NCBI GenBank assembly: GCA_025934735.1
Contig: JAICWP010000002.1
Span: forward strand, 62,001 to 126,000
Source of the DNA: Terriglobales bacterium
GTDB lineage: Bacteria; Acidobacteriota; Terriglobia; Terriglobales; Acidobacteriaceae
Direction: 5' to 3'
DNA length: 64,000 nt
The translations under genes and the position numbers were made by a program. The notes beneath the pieces were generated by a model. The model searched no databases and was not told the DNA's origin. It saw only the letters and a list, made by a program, of their open reading frames with translations. Shown here one piece after another: positions 1 through 9,076 of the stretch (the stretch's first letter is position 1; each line of letters begins with the position of its first letter).

Positions 1-135
1 AAGCTGGTGCGCTGCTGTGTGCAGCAGGTGTTTGATTTGCTCACGGTGCTGGCTTTTGGCGCCCTGGTGATAACCGGGGCGATTGCCGCCTATACAGGCA
101 TTTTTCTGGCTGTAGTCGCGGGCAACATCGATTGA
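1..135 (+). CDS. C-terminal end of an unknown membrane protein (partial)
   Basis: The window opens inside a frame-1 reading frame that runs 44 codons to TGA at 133-135. The visible tail carries a strongly hydrophobic stretch (LLTVLAFGALVITGAIAAY, then IFLAVVAG), so the protein probably ends in one or two membrane segments followed by a short NID tail. The start and most of the gene lie upstream, and I do not recognise the family. The frame is open from base 1 and has GC-rich third positions, which supports a real gene end rather than chance. Confidence 0.55.
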   Translation, partial: KLVRCCVQQVFDLLTVLAFGALVITGAIAAYTGIFLAVVAGNID

Positions 136-301
136 CGCTATTTTGGCGCAAGTACAGGTTTTCGTGACTGCTCGGGCGTCCACAAAAGATCAGCTTTTAC
201 GCAGGTTGGCGATAACGAATTTCCGCTTTTTTGCGTCTAATGCAATGGTGAGTTCCAGCTCCCCAAAAAACAGTGGTTTTTTTGCCGGCAACAGCGGCAG
301 G

Positions 302-333
302 TATAATCTTGCTTTGCGCACTATTCCCGGAGG
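302..333 (+). promoter_or_regulatory. -10 element and ribosome binding site of the HtrA-type protease gene
   Basis: A perfect TATAAT lies at 302-307. No convincing -35 sits at 16-18 bp; the nearest TTGCCG (282-287) is only 14 bp away. A strong GGAGG at 329-333 is 6 nt before the ATG at 340. A start about 7 bp after the -10 would give a leader of roughly 25 nt. The -10 and RBS are seen directly; promoter activity is inferred. Confidence 0.5.
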
Positions 334-339
334 CAACGT

Positions 340-1959
340 ATGAATGCCCGCACGTTTTGGGCACGGCTGACGGCGCGCCGCCCAGCCTACGCTTTCACCA
401 TTCTTATAACCCTGGCCGTCGGAATTCTGATCGGCACGGTGGTGTCCTACGGCGTACGCGGGCAGGAGAGCGGCAAGAGCTCTTCAGCTGATGCCACCCC
501 GCTGCAGGTACCGTCGCCGCGGCAGATGTCGAACACGTTTACCACCATTGCTAAACAGCTGGAGCCCAGCGTGGTGAACATCAACACCGAGACCACCATC
601 AAGAATCCGCATCGGCGCATTGGACCTCCGGGAGGCGGAGGCGGTGGGGAAGACGATCAAAATCCGTTCCAGGACTTCTTTGACCGCTTCTTTGGCGGCC
701 AAGGCCAGGGCGGGCAGGGTGGCCAGCGCGGGCAAGGACCTGACATGTTCGGCGGTCCGGATATTCGCGAGCGCTCGCTAGGTTCGGGCGTACTTGTAGA
801 TCCCAAAGGCTACATTGTGACCAACCGCCACGTAGTGGAGAAGGCGGATCGCATTCGCGTCAAGCTGAAGGACGATCCCCCGGGAGTGACGCACGACGCC
901 AAGGTGATCGGCACTGATCAGGAAACGGATCTCGCGGTTATCAAGATTGACGCGCCTCGCCCCCTGCCCACGGCCAAGCTGGGCAATTCGGACAGCATGT
1001 CCCCTGGGGATTGGGTGCTGGCCATCGGCAGTCCGTTTGGCTTGCAGGAGACCGTGACCGCCGGCATCGTTTCCGCCACGGGGCGCAACATTGTGCCGGC
1101 GCGCCAGTTCCAGAATTTCATTCAGACGGATGCCGCCATCAACCCGGGTAATTCCGGCGGCCCGCTGGTCAACATGTCCGGCGAGGTGATCGGCATCAAT
1201 ACCGCCATTCTGACGGAGACCAACGCCTATGCTGGCGTAGGTTTTGCCCTACCCTCCAATACGGTTATTCATGTTTACAACGACCTGATTGGGCCCGAGC
1301 ACCGCGTCACCCGCGGCTCCATTGGCGTGGAGTTCAATGCCCAAGCCATTCCGGCCATTGCCCGGGTTTATGGGGTCAATACCGGAGTCACCATTTCCAA
1401 CGTGGTGCCCAATGGTCCGGCGGCCAAGGCGGGCGTGCAGGTGGGCGACACCATCACCTCGGTGGATGGCAAGCCGGTGAAGACCGGCGACGAACTGGTG
1501 GCCGACATTGCAGGCCGCAAGCCTGGCACCAAGGTGGATTTGGGCGTGGTTCGTAACGGAAAGAAGGTTGATATTCCGGTGACTATTGCCGACCGCCAGA
1601 AGTTGTTCGGCGCGCGTTTAGGCGAGGAAGAGGAAGGTGGCGGCCCGCCGCAGCCCACGCAGAGCAAGCTGGGTGTTACGGTGCAGGACATCACCAAGGA
1701 TATGCAGGACCGCCTCGGCCTGAACAATACCAACGGGGTGGTGGTTACAGACGTCAAGCCGGGCTCGTTCGCGGATGATACCGGGCTCAACCGTGGAGAC
1801 GTTATTCTTGAGGTCAATAAGCAGAAAGTTAACAATGAGGATGACTTCAACCGCATCGTTTCTGGACTTAAGAGTGGTCAGGATGTAGTGTTCCTGGTTC
1901 GTCCGCGAGGTGCAGGCGCCCAGGGTGGAACGATATTCATGGGCGGTACACTTCCGTAA
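340..1959 (+). CDS. degQ: HtrA/DegP-family serine endoprotease (Do-like), membrane-anchored
   Basis: 539 aa. A basic N-terminus and a hydrophobic helix (about residues 18-37) act as signal peptide or anchor, placing the protease in the periplasm. The S1C trypsin-like domain spans about 140-320 with a visible catalytic triad: His164 (in TNRHVVE), Asp197 (in ETDLAVIK) and Ser272 (in PGNSGGPL). Two PDZ domains follow (about 330-420 and 445-530), the usual Do-type layout. A Gly/Gln-rich loop at 95-140 corresponds to the LA loop region of the family. Expected role is envelope protein quality control. The ATG at 340 is set by GGAGG 6 nt upstream. Whether it is the DegP, DegQ or MucD orthologue cannot be told, so the symbol is approximate. 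Confidence 0.93.
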   Translation: MNARTFWARLTARRPAYAFTILITLAVGILIGTVVSYGVRGQESGKSSSADATPLQVPSPRQMSNTFTTIAKQLEPSVVNINTETTIKNPHRRIGPPGGGGGGEDDQNPFQDFFDRFFGGQGQGGQGGQRGQGPDMFGGPDIRERSLGSGVLVDPKGYIVTNRHVVEKADRIRVKLKDDPPGVTHDAKVIGTDQETDLAVIKIDAPRPLPTAKLGNSDSMSPGDWVLAIGSPFGLQETVTAGIVSATGRNIVPARQFQNFIQTDAAINPGNSGGPLVNMSGEVIGINTAILTETNAYAGVGFALPSNTVIHVYNDLIGPEHRVTRGSIGVEFNAQAIPAIARVYGVNTGVTISNVVPNGPAAKAGVQVGDTITSVDGKPVKTGDELVADIAGRKPGTKVDLGVVRNGKKVDIPVTIADRQKLFGARLGEEEEGGGPPQPTQSKLGVTVQDITKDMQDRLGLNNTNGVVVTDVKPGSFADDTGLNRGDVILEVNKQKVNNEDDFNRIVSGLKSGQDVVFLVRPRGAGAQGGTIFMGGTLP

Positions 1960-2109
1960 CCTGCGGGTGTGCCGAAAGATTGCTGGCGTGTCAGCATCAA
2001 ATCAGGGATGATGCTGGGAGCCAGCCCTATCGGCTTCCCCGGCTACGGGTCTTGGTCGCATACGAGGCGGGGTGCTTTAAACGCCGCTTTCGTGACATAA
2101 ATTCTTGAG

Positions 2110-2619
2110 GTGAATCGCTTGCGGGGAAATGGATCGCGGAGAATACTTGCTACTTTTTCAGCCCTGCTGCTGCTGACGACGTTGGCGGCGGCGAAGACAA
2201 AAAAGGCTGTTCACAAGCAGGCTGCCGCCGCCCACCGGTCGGGAAAGCATGTGACCTCACGTCACGGCCGGCATTCGCGGCACAGCCGCATGGCGTGGAA
2301 ATACCACGGCCAGCAGAAGCCCGATTCCCAGCGCACGCGCGATATCCAGGAAGCCCTGATCCGGCAGAACTACCTGCGCGGTGGGGCGAGCGGAGTGTGG
2401 GACCAGAACACGCGCTTGGCGATGGCCCGGTTCCAGGCGGATCATGGCTGGCAGACCAAGATGGTGCCCGATGCCCGCGCACTGATCGCGCTTGGCTTGG
2501 GCCCCAGCCACGATGGGCTTATTAACCCGGAGACGGCCATGACCAGTGCTCCCATTGTGAGCGGCGATGGCGCTTCCGACCGCGATTTGTCCTCCGGCGG
2601 AGCCCCCTTCCGGCAGTAG
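2110..2619 (+). CDS. secreted protein with peptidoglycan-binding-like domain
   Basis: 169 aa, GTG start. The N-terminus (basic, then LATFSALLLLTTLAAA) is a signal peptide. A Lys/His/Arg-rich stretch (about 30-65) follows, and then a PG_binding_1-like domain (about 78-128): DIQEALIRQNYLRG, a WDQNTRLAMARFQ helix and a closing DARALIALGLG. That pattern of repeated short helices with the ALxxFQ motif is typical of peptidoglycan-binding domains. No catalytic domain is attached, so it probably acts as a wall-associated or accessory protein. It follows the HtrA gene on the same strand after about 150 nt and is closed by a terminator at 2641-2671. Confidence 0.75.
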   Translation: MNRLRGNGSRRILATFSALLLLTTLAAAKTKKAVHKQAAAAHRSGKHVTSRHGRHSRHSRMAWKYHGQQKPDSQRTRDIQEALIRQNYLRGGASGVWDQNTRLAMARFQADHGWQTKMVPDARALIALGLGPSHDGLINPETAMTSAPIVSGDGASDRDLSSGGAPFRQ

Positions 2620-2640
2620 GCTCCTGACAGTTCGATCTGT

Positions 2641-2671
2641 GGGCACGGCTTTCGGCCGTGCCCTTTGTTTT
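2641..2671 (+). terminator. rho-independent terminator after the peptidoglycan-binding gene
   Basis: A perfect 9-bp stem, GGGCACGGC (2641-2649) with GCCGTGCCC (2655-2663) and a 5-nt loop, is followed by a T-rich tail TTTGTTTT. It lies 21 nt after the stop at 2619. Confidence 0.8.
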
Positions 2672-2686
2672 GGTGGGACGATCTGG

Positions 2687-2728
2687 GGACGGGGCTAAGC
2701 CCCGTCCATGAGCGGGGCAGAGCCCCGC
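2687..2728 (+). repeat. two tandem GC-rich palindromes (REP-like)
   Basis: Hairpin 1 is GGACGGGGC/GCCCCGTCC (2687-2695 and 2699-2707, loop TAA). Hairpin 2 is GCGGGGC/GCCCCGC (2712-2718 and 2722-2728, loop AGA). Neither has a T-tract, so they do not look like terminators. They sit between the convergent ends of the peptidoglycan-binding gene and the DinB-like gene, where REP-type elements commonly lie. Similar palindromes occur at 14382, 30842, 56749 and 59736. Confidence 0.65.
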
Positions 2729-2764
2729 GCCCACACAGGTATTGCAACATTCGATGCTGTTGGC

Positions 2765-3247
2765 TCAGTCGAATTCCTGTACCGCGGCGGCCTGGGGTTG
2801 GCCGAGGCGGCCAGCTTCAATTCCGGCGCGCAAGTAGTTTTCGCCTCGAATGGGAGCGCCGGCCATGCGCCGCAGCATGGCGATCTGGCCCACATGCGTG
2901 AGCGCGTCCGCAATCGGGCCCTGGAACAATTTTTCGACTGAGAGTCCGAGAGGCTGCCCATTTGCCAGCCGCGTATCGAAAGCTTCCAGGGCGTGGTGAA
3001 AGCGAGCTACGTCCTCCTCCCAGGGCAGTGGCTTGGAGTCGTGCCATACATGTTGGCCGTTGGCCAGAGCCAGCGCCCAGTCCAGCAGGTCGCCGATGTG
3101 GGCCAGAATTTCTCCCGGCGTGCGCGTGCCCGGCGCTGCCTGGAAGCGCTGGAACTCGGCGGGCGCGCCGCGCACCGCTTTGCTCCCGCGGTAGGCCAGC
3201 GTGGCAAGGGTATGGCGCAGAAGTTGGGTTGCGGGATCGGGGGGCAT
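2765..3247 (-). CDS. DinB-like four-helix-bundle protein
   Basis: 160 aa. Sequence and length fit the DinB/YfiT-like superfamily: a first helix, then EILAHIGDLLDWAL carrying His50, and a late helix THVGQIAMLRRM with His118. In the family three histidines usually hold a metal; here the last motif has Gln121 where a histidine is often found, so metal binding may be altered. Members include thiol-dependent S-transferases and stress-induced proteins; the substrate is unknown. It is single and minus-strand, convergent with the upstream plus-strand genes. Confidence 0.7.
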   Translation of the reverse strand: MPPDPATQLLRHTLATLAYRGSKAVRGAPAEFQRFQAAPGTRTPGEILAHIGDLLDWALALANGQHVWHDSKPLPWEEDVARFHHALEAFDTRLANGQPLGLSVEKLFQGPIADALTHVGQIAMLRRMAGAPIRGENYLRAGIEAGRLGQPQAAAVQEFD

Positions 3248-3317
3248 CTGTGGTACCTCCGCGGAAATGTAGCAGGCATGGGATTATGCCATGCTCGCTG
3301 GGCACTCCGGCAGACAC

Positions 3318-4493
3318 CTAAACTAAAACCGCGGATGCAAGCGATACGCGCGCGCTTGCCCGCTGCACGATCAAATAAAGAACCAGCCATGCCGGCGCGA
3401 TCCACAAATACCAGAAGGTCGTCAGTCCCAGAGCTATGAACACCAGCGCCACCACATTGACGGCAACGAACGCGCCGGCAATCTGCACAGCCGCAGCGCC
3501 CCCGGAACGCAGAAGCCATATGGCGCATTTCATCACCACCGGCAGCAAAACTACCTGGTCGAAGAACCAGCCGTAAGGGGTTGTGACCAGCGACACCAGC
3601 AGCAGCAAGGGCGCCTGCTCGCGCCATTGCCAGTGGTCGCGATGTGCCCGCCAATAGAAGAGAAACCAGGCGAAGCCTGCGATGGACGGAACAAACTGCA
3701 ACCACTGTCTTTCCGCGCCAAATACCAGGCGCAGCACACCGCCTAACACCGGGTACGGCTGCTTCAGAACTCCCTGGCTCCGCCACAAGGATAAGTATTG
3801 GGAAAAAACGGCGGGATCAAGCGCCGCGGCCACCAAGCTGCAAAAGAGCCAAGCCACTGCAATGCCTGCCAGCACAGACCAGCGCCGCTGTTTTAAGCTC
3901 CAGAACAGAAGCGCTATCCAGAACAGGAACAACAGCTGCGGTTTAACAGCCGCGGGCATGACCAGGATGCCGGCGAGGAAGTATTGCCGACGGGTTTCAA
4001 GCAGCAGGAAGGCTGCTACCGCGAACAGGATGAGGGGCCCGATCTGGCCAATTATCAGAACGGTCAACGCCGGAGCAAAGGCTGCGCCAATGAGCCATTT
4101 GATACGCCGCCCTGACTCGCCGCCACCATAAAAGCGCCAGCTCCATTCAATGCTCCCGGCCACCATGGCGAGATGTGCAAGAAGCCACAGCAAGCGGCTG
4201 AAATGAGGCTCAAATAACGCCAGCGGCGCCATAAACGTCAGTGCCCAGGGTGGACTGAAGGGCAGGAGCGGAATGTCGCCAGGCCTTCCTAAGCTCCGCT
4301 CGAGTTCGAGCACCCGGCCGGGCGAATAGGGGTTGTCGCCCAGAAGCAGCAGTTTGCCCGCTGACCAATACTGCACGAAGTCGTTGGTCTGGAGAAGCGG
4401 GGAGCGCGCCAGGCTGGCAATTTCCCAACCTAAGATGATGAGCGCGATCCCCAGCAACGCCCATCGTCTTTTGTTGTTGGCATTGACGCCCAA
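3318..4493 (-). CDS. GT87 family integral membrane glycosyltransferase (DUF2029)
   Basis: 391 aa with about ten hydrophobic segments. The first extracytoplasmic loop has the family pattern FVQYWSAGKLLLLGDNPYSP, where GT87 enzymes (PimE-like, polyprenyl-phosphate-mannose dependent) carry their catalytic aspartate (here in TNDF). The gene probably adds mannose or another hexose to a lipid or envelope glycan on the outer face of the inner membrane; the acceptor cannot be inferred. It is 70 nt upstream of the DinB-like gene on the same strand and may be cotranscribed with it. Confidence 0.75.
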   Translation of the reverse strand: MGVNANNKRRWALLGIALIILGWEIASLARSPLLQTNDFVQYWSAGKLLLLGDNPYSPGRVLELERSLGRPGDIPLLPFSPPWALTFMAPLALFEPHFSRLLWLLAHLAMVAGSIEWSWRFYGGGESGRRIKWLIGAAFAPALTVLIIGQIGPLILFAVAAFLLLETRRQYFLAGILVMPAAVKPQLLFLFWIALLFWSLKQRRWSVLAGIAVAWLFCSLVAAALDPAVFSQYLSLWRSQGVLKQPYPVLGGVLRLVFGAERQWLQFVPSIAGFAWFLFYWRAHRDHWQWREQAPLLLLVSLVTTPYGWFFDQVVLLPVVMKCAIWLLRSGGAAAVQIAGAFVAVNVVALVFIALGLTTFWYLWIAPAWLVLYLIVQRASARVSLASAVLV

Positions 4494-4598
4494 AGCTATG
4501 CGGCCTGCATGTTCAGTGAGAGTTGTCAGCTGATCTTACAACACCCAGGCAACTCTGGCTGGTTGAGTGCGACATCCGCGGGTTCCGAGGAGGGATGC

Positions 4599-5711
4599 CT
4601 ACAGCAACTCCATCACGTTTTTGACGGCGCGATTCTGCGACTGCGCTACGGCAGGGTAGGTGACGTGCCCCTGGAAGGTGTTTACGCCTTCGCGGATGGC
4701 GTTTTCGGCTTGGATGGCCTTGTTCACGCCCATTTGCGCCAGCTTCATCACGTAGGGGAGGGTGGCATTGGTGAGCGCCAGCGTAGAGGTATGGGGCACC
4801 GCCGCCGGCATGTTGGTGACGCAGTAGTGCACCACCCCATCTACCAGGTAGGAAGGATCGCTGTGCGTAGTGGGATGGGCAGTTTCTATGCAGCCGCCCT
4901 GGTCAATGGCCACGTCCACAATGACCGCGCCTTTCTTCATTTGCGAAACCATCCCCTTGGTGACCAGTTTGGGGGCGGAAGCCCCGGGAATCAGCACGGC
5001 GCCGATCACCAGGTCGGCATGCTGCGTGGACTTGGCGATGCTGTAAGAATTTGAAGCCAGGGTGTAAACCCGGCCGTTGAAGATGTCGTCCAGTTCGCGC
5101 AGCCGGTTCAGGTTCAAATCAACCAGGGTGACGATGGCGCCCATGCCCAGAGCGATTTTGGCCGCGTTGGTGCCCACGATGCCGCCGCCGATAATGCATA
5201 CCTGTGCCGGCGGCACGCCAGGCACGCCGCCCAGCAGCACACCGCGGCCGCCGCGTTCCTTTTCCAGGTAGGACGCGCCCACCTGCACCGACATGCGGCC
5301 CGCCACTTCCGACATGGGCGTGAGCAACGGCAGCGAGCCGTGGCCATCGCGAATGGTTTCATAGGCGATGCCGGTTACCGTGTGCTTAAGCAGCTCATTG
5401 GTCAGGTCGGGCAGGGGAGCGAGGTGGAGATAAGTAAAGAGCGCCAAGTCCTTGCGCAGATATTTGAACTCGCTGGCGACGGGCTCTTTGACTTTAACCA
5501 CCATGCCGGCTTTTTGCCAGACGTCGGCGGCAGAGCCGACGATCTCGGCGCCCGCCTGCTTGTACTCGCTGTCCGACATGGACGACTCTTCGCCCGCATG
5601 GGTTTCCACCAGCACCTTGTGCCCGGCGTCGGTAAGCGCCTTCACGCCTGCGGGCACAATGCCTACGCGCGATTCGTGGTCTTTAACTTCTTTCGGAACG
5701 CCAATGATCAT
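4599..5711 (-). CDS. ald: alanine dehydrogenase
   Basis: 370 aa, full length for the family. It interconverts L-alanine and pyruvate plus ammonia with NAD+. All key residues keep the numbering of the Mycobacterium tuberculosis enzyme: Arg15 (HESRVG), Lys75 (VVKVKEP), His96 (TYLHLA) and Asp270 (DVAIDQGG). The Rossmann fold has the nucleotide loop [12 protein letters not shown] (about 174-185) and Asp198 for NAD ribose. It lies 155 nt downstream of the aldehyde dehydrogenase on the same strand. No canonical Shine-Dalgarno precedes the ATG; instead four heptamers of type GAGAACY end 5 nt before it, which is unusual. Confidence 0.95.
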   Translation of the reverse strand: MIIGVPKEVKDHESRVGIVPAGVKALTDAGHKVLVETHAGEESSMSDSEYKQAGAEIVGSAADVWQKAGMVVKVKEPVASEFKYLRKDLALFTYLHLAPLPDLTNELLKHTVTGIAYETIRDGHGSLPLLTPMSEVAGRMSVQVGASYLEKERGGRGVLLGGVPGVPPAQVCIIGGGIVGTNAAKIALGMGAIVTLVDLNLNRLRELDDIFNGRVYTLASNSYSIAKSTQHADLVIGAVLIPGASAPKLVTKGMVSQMKKGAVIVDVAIDQGGCIETAHPTTHSDPSYLVDGVVHYCVTNMPAAVPHTSTLALTNATLPYVMKLAQMGVNKAIQAENAIREGVNTFQGHVTYPAVAQSQNRAVKNVMELL

Positions 5712-5716
5712 TGGGC

Positions 5717-5775
5717 GGTTCTCAGTTCTCGGTTCTCAGTTCTCAGCAGCAATTAGCACTTGGCAATTAGCACTT
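5717..5775 (-). repeat. heptamer array and 14-nt duplication abutting the ald start
   Basis: On the minus strand four heptamers, GAGAACT GAGAACC GAGAACT GAGAACC (the complement of 5717-5744), stand just before the ald ATG. Next to them is a tandem direct repeat of 14-nt period: CAATTAGCACTT at 5750-5761 and again at 5764-5775. The array occupies the position normally held by the ribosome binding site. Confidence 0.8.
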
Positions 5776-5830
5776 AGCCCGGAACGAATTGCCGGCGGCA
5801 AAAACAAAAATCGCGGCCAGCCGCCCCGTT

Positions 5831-5865
5831 CAACTAAGAACTGGCAACTGAGAACTGAGAACTGG
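5831..5865 (+). repeat. five degenerate heptamers abutting the aldehyde dehydrogenase stop
   Basis: 35 nt read as five units: CAACTAA, GAACTGG, CAACTGA, GAACTGA, GAACTGG. The array ends one base before the stop codon of the minus-strand aldehyde dehydrogenase (5867-5869). It belongs to the same family as the arrays at 5717, 10284, 12309 and 34242. Confidence 0.8.
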
Positions 5866-5866
5866 T

Positions 5867-7399
5867 TTATTCCGGCCGGTCAATCTGCGCCTTCTGCAAC
5901 TTGTCCGAATAGTCCACGTAAACCGACTTCCACTCGGTATAGAAATCAATGGCGCCCAGGCCGCCTTCGCGGTGGCCGTTGCCCGTTTGCTTCACACCGC
6001 CAAAGGGCAGGTGAACCTCGGCACCGATAGTGGGGGCGTTGATGTAGGTGATGCCCGCCTCCAGGTCGCGCATGGCGGCGAACGCCTTGTTGACATCGCG
6101 CGTGTAAATGGCGGAGGAGAGTCCGTACTTGATGTTGTTGGCAATCTCGATGGCGTCGTCCAGGTCGTCGGCCGGCAGCAGCGAAACCACGGGACCAAAA
6201 ATTTCTTCCTGGGCGATGCGCATCTTGCGGTCCACGTCGCCGAACACCGTAGGCTGCATGAACCAGCCATGCGCATAGGAGCCGCTATCCAGGCGATTGC
6301 CGCCGCACAGCATCTTGGCGCTCTCGTTCTTGCCGATCTCCACATATTCGAGATCGGTCTTGAGCTGCCCTTCGTTGATGGCCGGGCCCATGTCCACCGT
6401 TTCATCCAGCCCGTTGCCTACCTTCAGCGCTTTAGCGCGTTCCACCAGGCGCTGGGTGAACTCTTCGTAAATGCCTTTCTGCAGGATGATGCGACTGGTA
6501 GCGGTGCAGCGCTGGCCGGTGGTGCCGAAAGCTCCCCAGAGCGCGCCGTCAATGGCCAGGTCGAGATTGGCGTCGTCCAGCACGATCATGGGATTCTTGC
6601 CGCCCAGTTCCAGCGAGCAGCGGATAAAGCTCTTGGCCGCGGCTTCACCCACGATGCGGCCCACGTCGGTAGAACCGGTCAGGGAAACGGCGCGCACTTC
6701 GGGGTTGTCGAGCAGCGGCCCGCCAATGCGCGAGCCGAAGCCGGTCACGATGTTGACCACGCCCTTGGGCAGGCCGGCATCGGCCAGCGCCCGCACAAAG
6801 TTGAAGACCGAGAGCGGCGTGTCCTGCGCCGGCTTGATGACGCAAGTATTACCCGCCACAATGGCCGGGAAGAGCTTCCATGAGGGAATAGCCATGGGGA
6901 AGTTCCAGGGCGTGATCATCACGCATACGCCTAGGGGTTGGCGCACGGCCATGGCGAACTTGTTGGGCAGTTCGGAAGGAACGGTAGGCCCGAACATCCG
7001 GCGGCCTTCCCCGGCCATGTAGTAGCCGGTATCAATGGCCTCCTGCACATCGCCCCTGGTCTCCTTGATGACCTTGCCCATTTCCCGGGTCATGTCGCGG
7101 GAGCACTCTTCCTTGCGCTCCATGAGGATTTCGGTGGCGCGGTAGATGATTTCGGCCCTGCGGGGAGCGGGCACCAGGCGCCACTTTTTGAAGGCGCGCT
7201 TGGCCGCGTCCACGGCCGCGTCTACGTCTTCCTTGCCAGATTTTTGGAAGATGCCGACGATTTCCCGGGTGTCGGCCGGGTTGCGGTCCTCAAACATGTC
7301 GCCGGTGCGCGACTCCACCCATTCCCCGTCTATGAAGTTCTTATAAACCCGGGCGCTGGAGCCGGTGCCGATGGATGCCGTAAGAGTGTCGGTGGCCAT
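5867..7399 (-). CDS. NAD(P)-dependent aldehyde dehydrogenase (2-oxoglutarate-semialdehyde-dehydrogenase-like)
   Basis: 510 aa. ALDH superfamily fold with catalytic Cys298 (GQRCTATS), general base Glu264 (LELGGKNP) and Asn166 (TPWNFP) of the oxyanion hole. The cofactor-binding [10 protein letters not shown] motif lies at about 239-248. The segment [14 protein letters not shown] and the closing [19 protein letters not shown] resemble the alpha-ketoglutaric semialdehyde dehydrogenase branch (YcbD-like) used in sugar-acid, arabinose or hydroxyproline breakdown, although other semialdehydes remain possible. Alanine dehydrogenase follows on the same strand, so the two may share a transcript. No pathway partner that would name the substrate is nearby. 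Confidence 0.88.
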   Translation of the reverse strand: MATDTLTASIGTGSSARVYKNFIDGEWVESRTGDMFEDRNPADTREIVGIFQKSGKEDVDAAVDAAKRAFKKWRLVPAPRRAEIIYRATEILMERKEECSRDMTREMGKVIKETRGDVQEAIDTGYYMAGEGRRMFGPTVPSELPNKFAMAVRQPLGVCVMITPWNFPMAIPSWKLFPAIVAGNTCVIKPAQDTPLSVFNFVRALADAGLPKGVVNIVTGFGSRIGGPLLDNPEVRAVSLTGSTDVGRIVGEAAAKSFIRCSLELGGKNPMIVLDDANLDLAIDGALWGAFGTTGQRCTATSRIILQKGIYEEFTQRLVERAKALKVGNGLDETVDMGPAINEGQLKTDLEYVEIGKNESAKMLCGGNRLDSGSYAHGWFMQPTVFGDVDRKMRIAQEEIFGPVVSLLPADDLDDAIEIANNIKYGLSSAIYTRDVNKAFAAMRDLEAGITYINAPTIGAEVHLPFGGVKQTGNGHREGGLGAIDFYTEWKSVYVDYSDKLQKAQIDRPE

Positions 7400-7566
7400 A
7401 ATCTCCCCTTTTTATTTGCGCAAACTACTCATCGTACAAGGCGGCGCTGTGAGGTCGCAAGTGATAGACGGCACAGGATTGGGTGACGGAGTGTAGCGCC
7501 CGCGCTCGCCAGAGCGTGCCCGATACTCGGTACTTTTAACCCCGTAACACCAAGGTAATTACCTGT

Positions 7567-7594
7567 TTGACGCACATTGGCGGTATGGTACTCT
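7567..7594 (+). promoter_or_regulatory. candidate sigma-70 promoter of the FecR-domain gene
   Basis: TTGACG (7567-7572), a 16-bp spacer and TACTCT (7589-7594) preceded by TGG (extended -10 type TGn). The start would be near 7601, giving a leader of about 34 nt to the GTG at 7635. The -35 is near-consensus and the -10 is weak. Confidence 0.45.
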
Positions 7595-7634
7595 CGCTGG
7601 AAATCCCTAACTTTAGAGCCTCTTAGCTGAATTC

Positions 7635-8903
7635 GTGTCTCGCGACCGCAATTCGAATATCCACATTGCGTGGAAGACGGTCACCTATCGCAGCGTAGCG
7701 GTGGGAATTGCCGTCATTTTGTTGCTGGCCGGGGCGATTATCAATCTCATCTTCCCCCAGGCCACCCATGCCGGGCTGCAGGCGGTTAACACCCTGCTGG
7801 AGAAGGTGGCGGGCAATGCCGGAGCGGGCGACGACAGTTCCAGCCCCATCGCGCAGCAGGCCCATTTCACCAATTTCGATGGCACCGTCCGGGTGAAGAA
7901 ATCCAACAGCAACACCTGGGTGGCGGCCGACTACAGCCTGCCGCTGGAGAAGGGCGATGTGGTGCAGACCGGGTCCGAGGGCATGGCCCGCATCGTGTTC
8001 AACGACGGTACCAGCTACACCATTAAGGAAGACTCGCTGATCGTGATCGAGGAGAACTCGTCCACGGCGCAGCAGACCCAGGTGGCGGTGAATGTAACCA
8101 CCGGTACGGTGGACCTGGCCACCGCCACCTATAGCCAGGGGTCCAGTTCGCGGGTGATGGTGGCGGGAGCTACCGCCTCCCTGGCGCCGGAATCGGCGGC
8201 CATGGTGCACAACGACCCGCGCGGCGACCAGCACGAGATTTTGGTCAAGAAAGGATCGGGCGAGGTCAGCCGCGAAGGCCAAGTGGTGCACCTGACCGAT
8301 TACGAGAAAGTCAGCTTCCGGTCTGAAGCCAAGGGCCTGGTCAAGACCAAGGAGATCGGGCCGCCCACCCTGATTGCTCCCGCCAACATGATGCCCTTGT
8401 TCAGTTCCGGCAAGAGCAAAACGGTGGAGTTTTCCTGGACGCCCATGACCAATGCCAACGGTTATCGGCTGCGCATTTCCAAGAATCCCTACTTCTCCTC
8501 GACGGTGTATGACCAGCGGGTCGGCGGGACGGATGTGCAGGTGCCGGCCTTGAGCGATGGCGCCTATTACTGGGCGGTGCAGTCGGTGGATGGGCAGGGC
8601 AAAGAGTCCATCGAGAGCGAGAAAAATCGCTTCACGATTATTCCCAAAGGGAGTGAAGCGGTGAGCATGAACCTGGAACTGGATACATTCGTCCAGCACG
8701 GGCACGTCATCGAGGTCCGGGGAAAGACGGAGACCGATGCCCGCGTGATGGTGAATGGAAGGGAAGTGCCGCTGATCGCCACGGATGGCACCTTCCACTA
8801 CTTCACGCCGCCCCTGCCCAATGGCGAGAGTGTGATAACCGTCACTGCGCAGAACGCGCGAGGAGGAGTAAATACACAGCAGAAGACGGTGGTGATTCAG
8901 TAG
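7635..8903 (+). CDS. FecR-domain protein, membrane-anchored
   Basis: 422 aa, GTG start. One N-terminal membrane segment (about 18-38) leads into a periplasmic part. A FecR-type domain lies at about 85-190: it opens with GTVRVKKSNS, continues with PLEKGDVVQTGSEGMARI and FNDGTSYTI, and ends with an asymmetric beta stretch. The C-terminal half (about 250-420) looks like Ig- or fibronectin-like beta modules (NANGYRLRISKNPYFSS; DARVMVNGREVPL). No adjacent sigma factor or siderophore receptor is present, so it is not a classical FecIR regulator; acidobacterial FecR proteins of this type more likely work in envelope sensing or binding. It lies upstream of mreB. Confidence 0.78.
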   Translation: MSRDRNSNIHIAWKTVTYRSVAVGIAVILLLAGAIINLIFPQATHAGLQAVNTLLEKVAGNAGAGDDSSSPIAQQAHFTNFDGTVRVKKSNSNTWVAADYSLPLEKGDVVQTGSEGMARIVFNDGTSYTIKEDSLIVIEENSSTAQQTQVAVNVTTGTVDLATATYSQGSSSRVMVAGATASLAPESAAMVHNDPRGDQHEILVKKGSGEVSREGQVVHLTDYEKVSFRSEAKGLVKTKEIGPPTLIAPANMMPLFSSGKSKTVEFSWTPMTNANGYRLRISKNPYFSSTVYDQRVGGTDVQVPALSDGAYYWAVQSVDGQGKESIESEKNRFTIIPKGSEAVSMNLELDTFVQHGHVIEVRGKTETDARVMVNGREVPLIATDGTFHYFTPPLPNGESVITVTAQNARGGVNTQQKTVVIQ

Positions 8904-8914
8904 GTTCGCCAGGG

Positions 8915-8940
8915 GTGCCGGGACTTTCGTGTCCCGCCAC
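8915..8940 (+). repeat. GC-rich hairpin after the FecR gene
   Basis: CGGGAC (8919-8924) and GTCCCG (8931-8936) enclose TTTCGT. The stem extends outward with GTG/CAC after one mismatch. There is no T-run, so termination is doubtful; it may belong to the dispersed palindromes of this genome. Confidence 0.45.
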
Positions 8941-9030
8941 TACATAGGAACTTCACTTAAAATCCAGAGTAGCGCATCCTGCAACAAGTCTTGCGCGCCG
9001 GGTGACCGGCACAATCGCCATCTCCTGCTG

Positions 9031-9049
9031 CTCTCGCTGGCCGCGAGAG
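9031..9049 (+). other. leader hairpin upstream of mreB
   Basis: CTCTCGC (9031-9037) and GCGAGAG (9043-9049) form a 7-bp stem with loop TGGCC, 27 nt before the mreB start. It is followed by CCCAGGTTTTG, which is only weakly T-rich. It could be a weak terminator or attenuator, or a leader structure. Confidence 0.35.
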
Positions 9050-9076
9050 CCCAGGTTTTGAAAAGAGCTAACGTTT

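Noticed and set aside
143-343. 66-residue frame before the HtrA gene
   Set aside because: Runs through the -10 box and RBS of the HtrA gene and overlaps its start; no family signal.
7623-8798. 391-residue minus-strand frame opposite the FecR gene
   Set aside because: Shadow of the FecR-domain gene; His/Gly/Arg-rich with no recognisable family.
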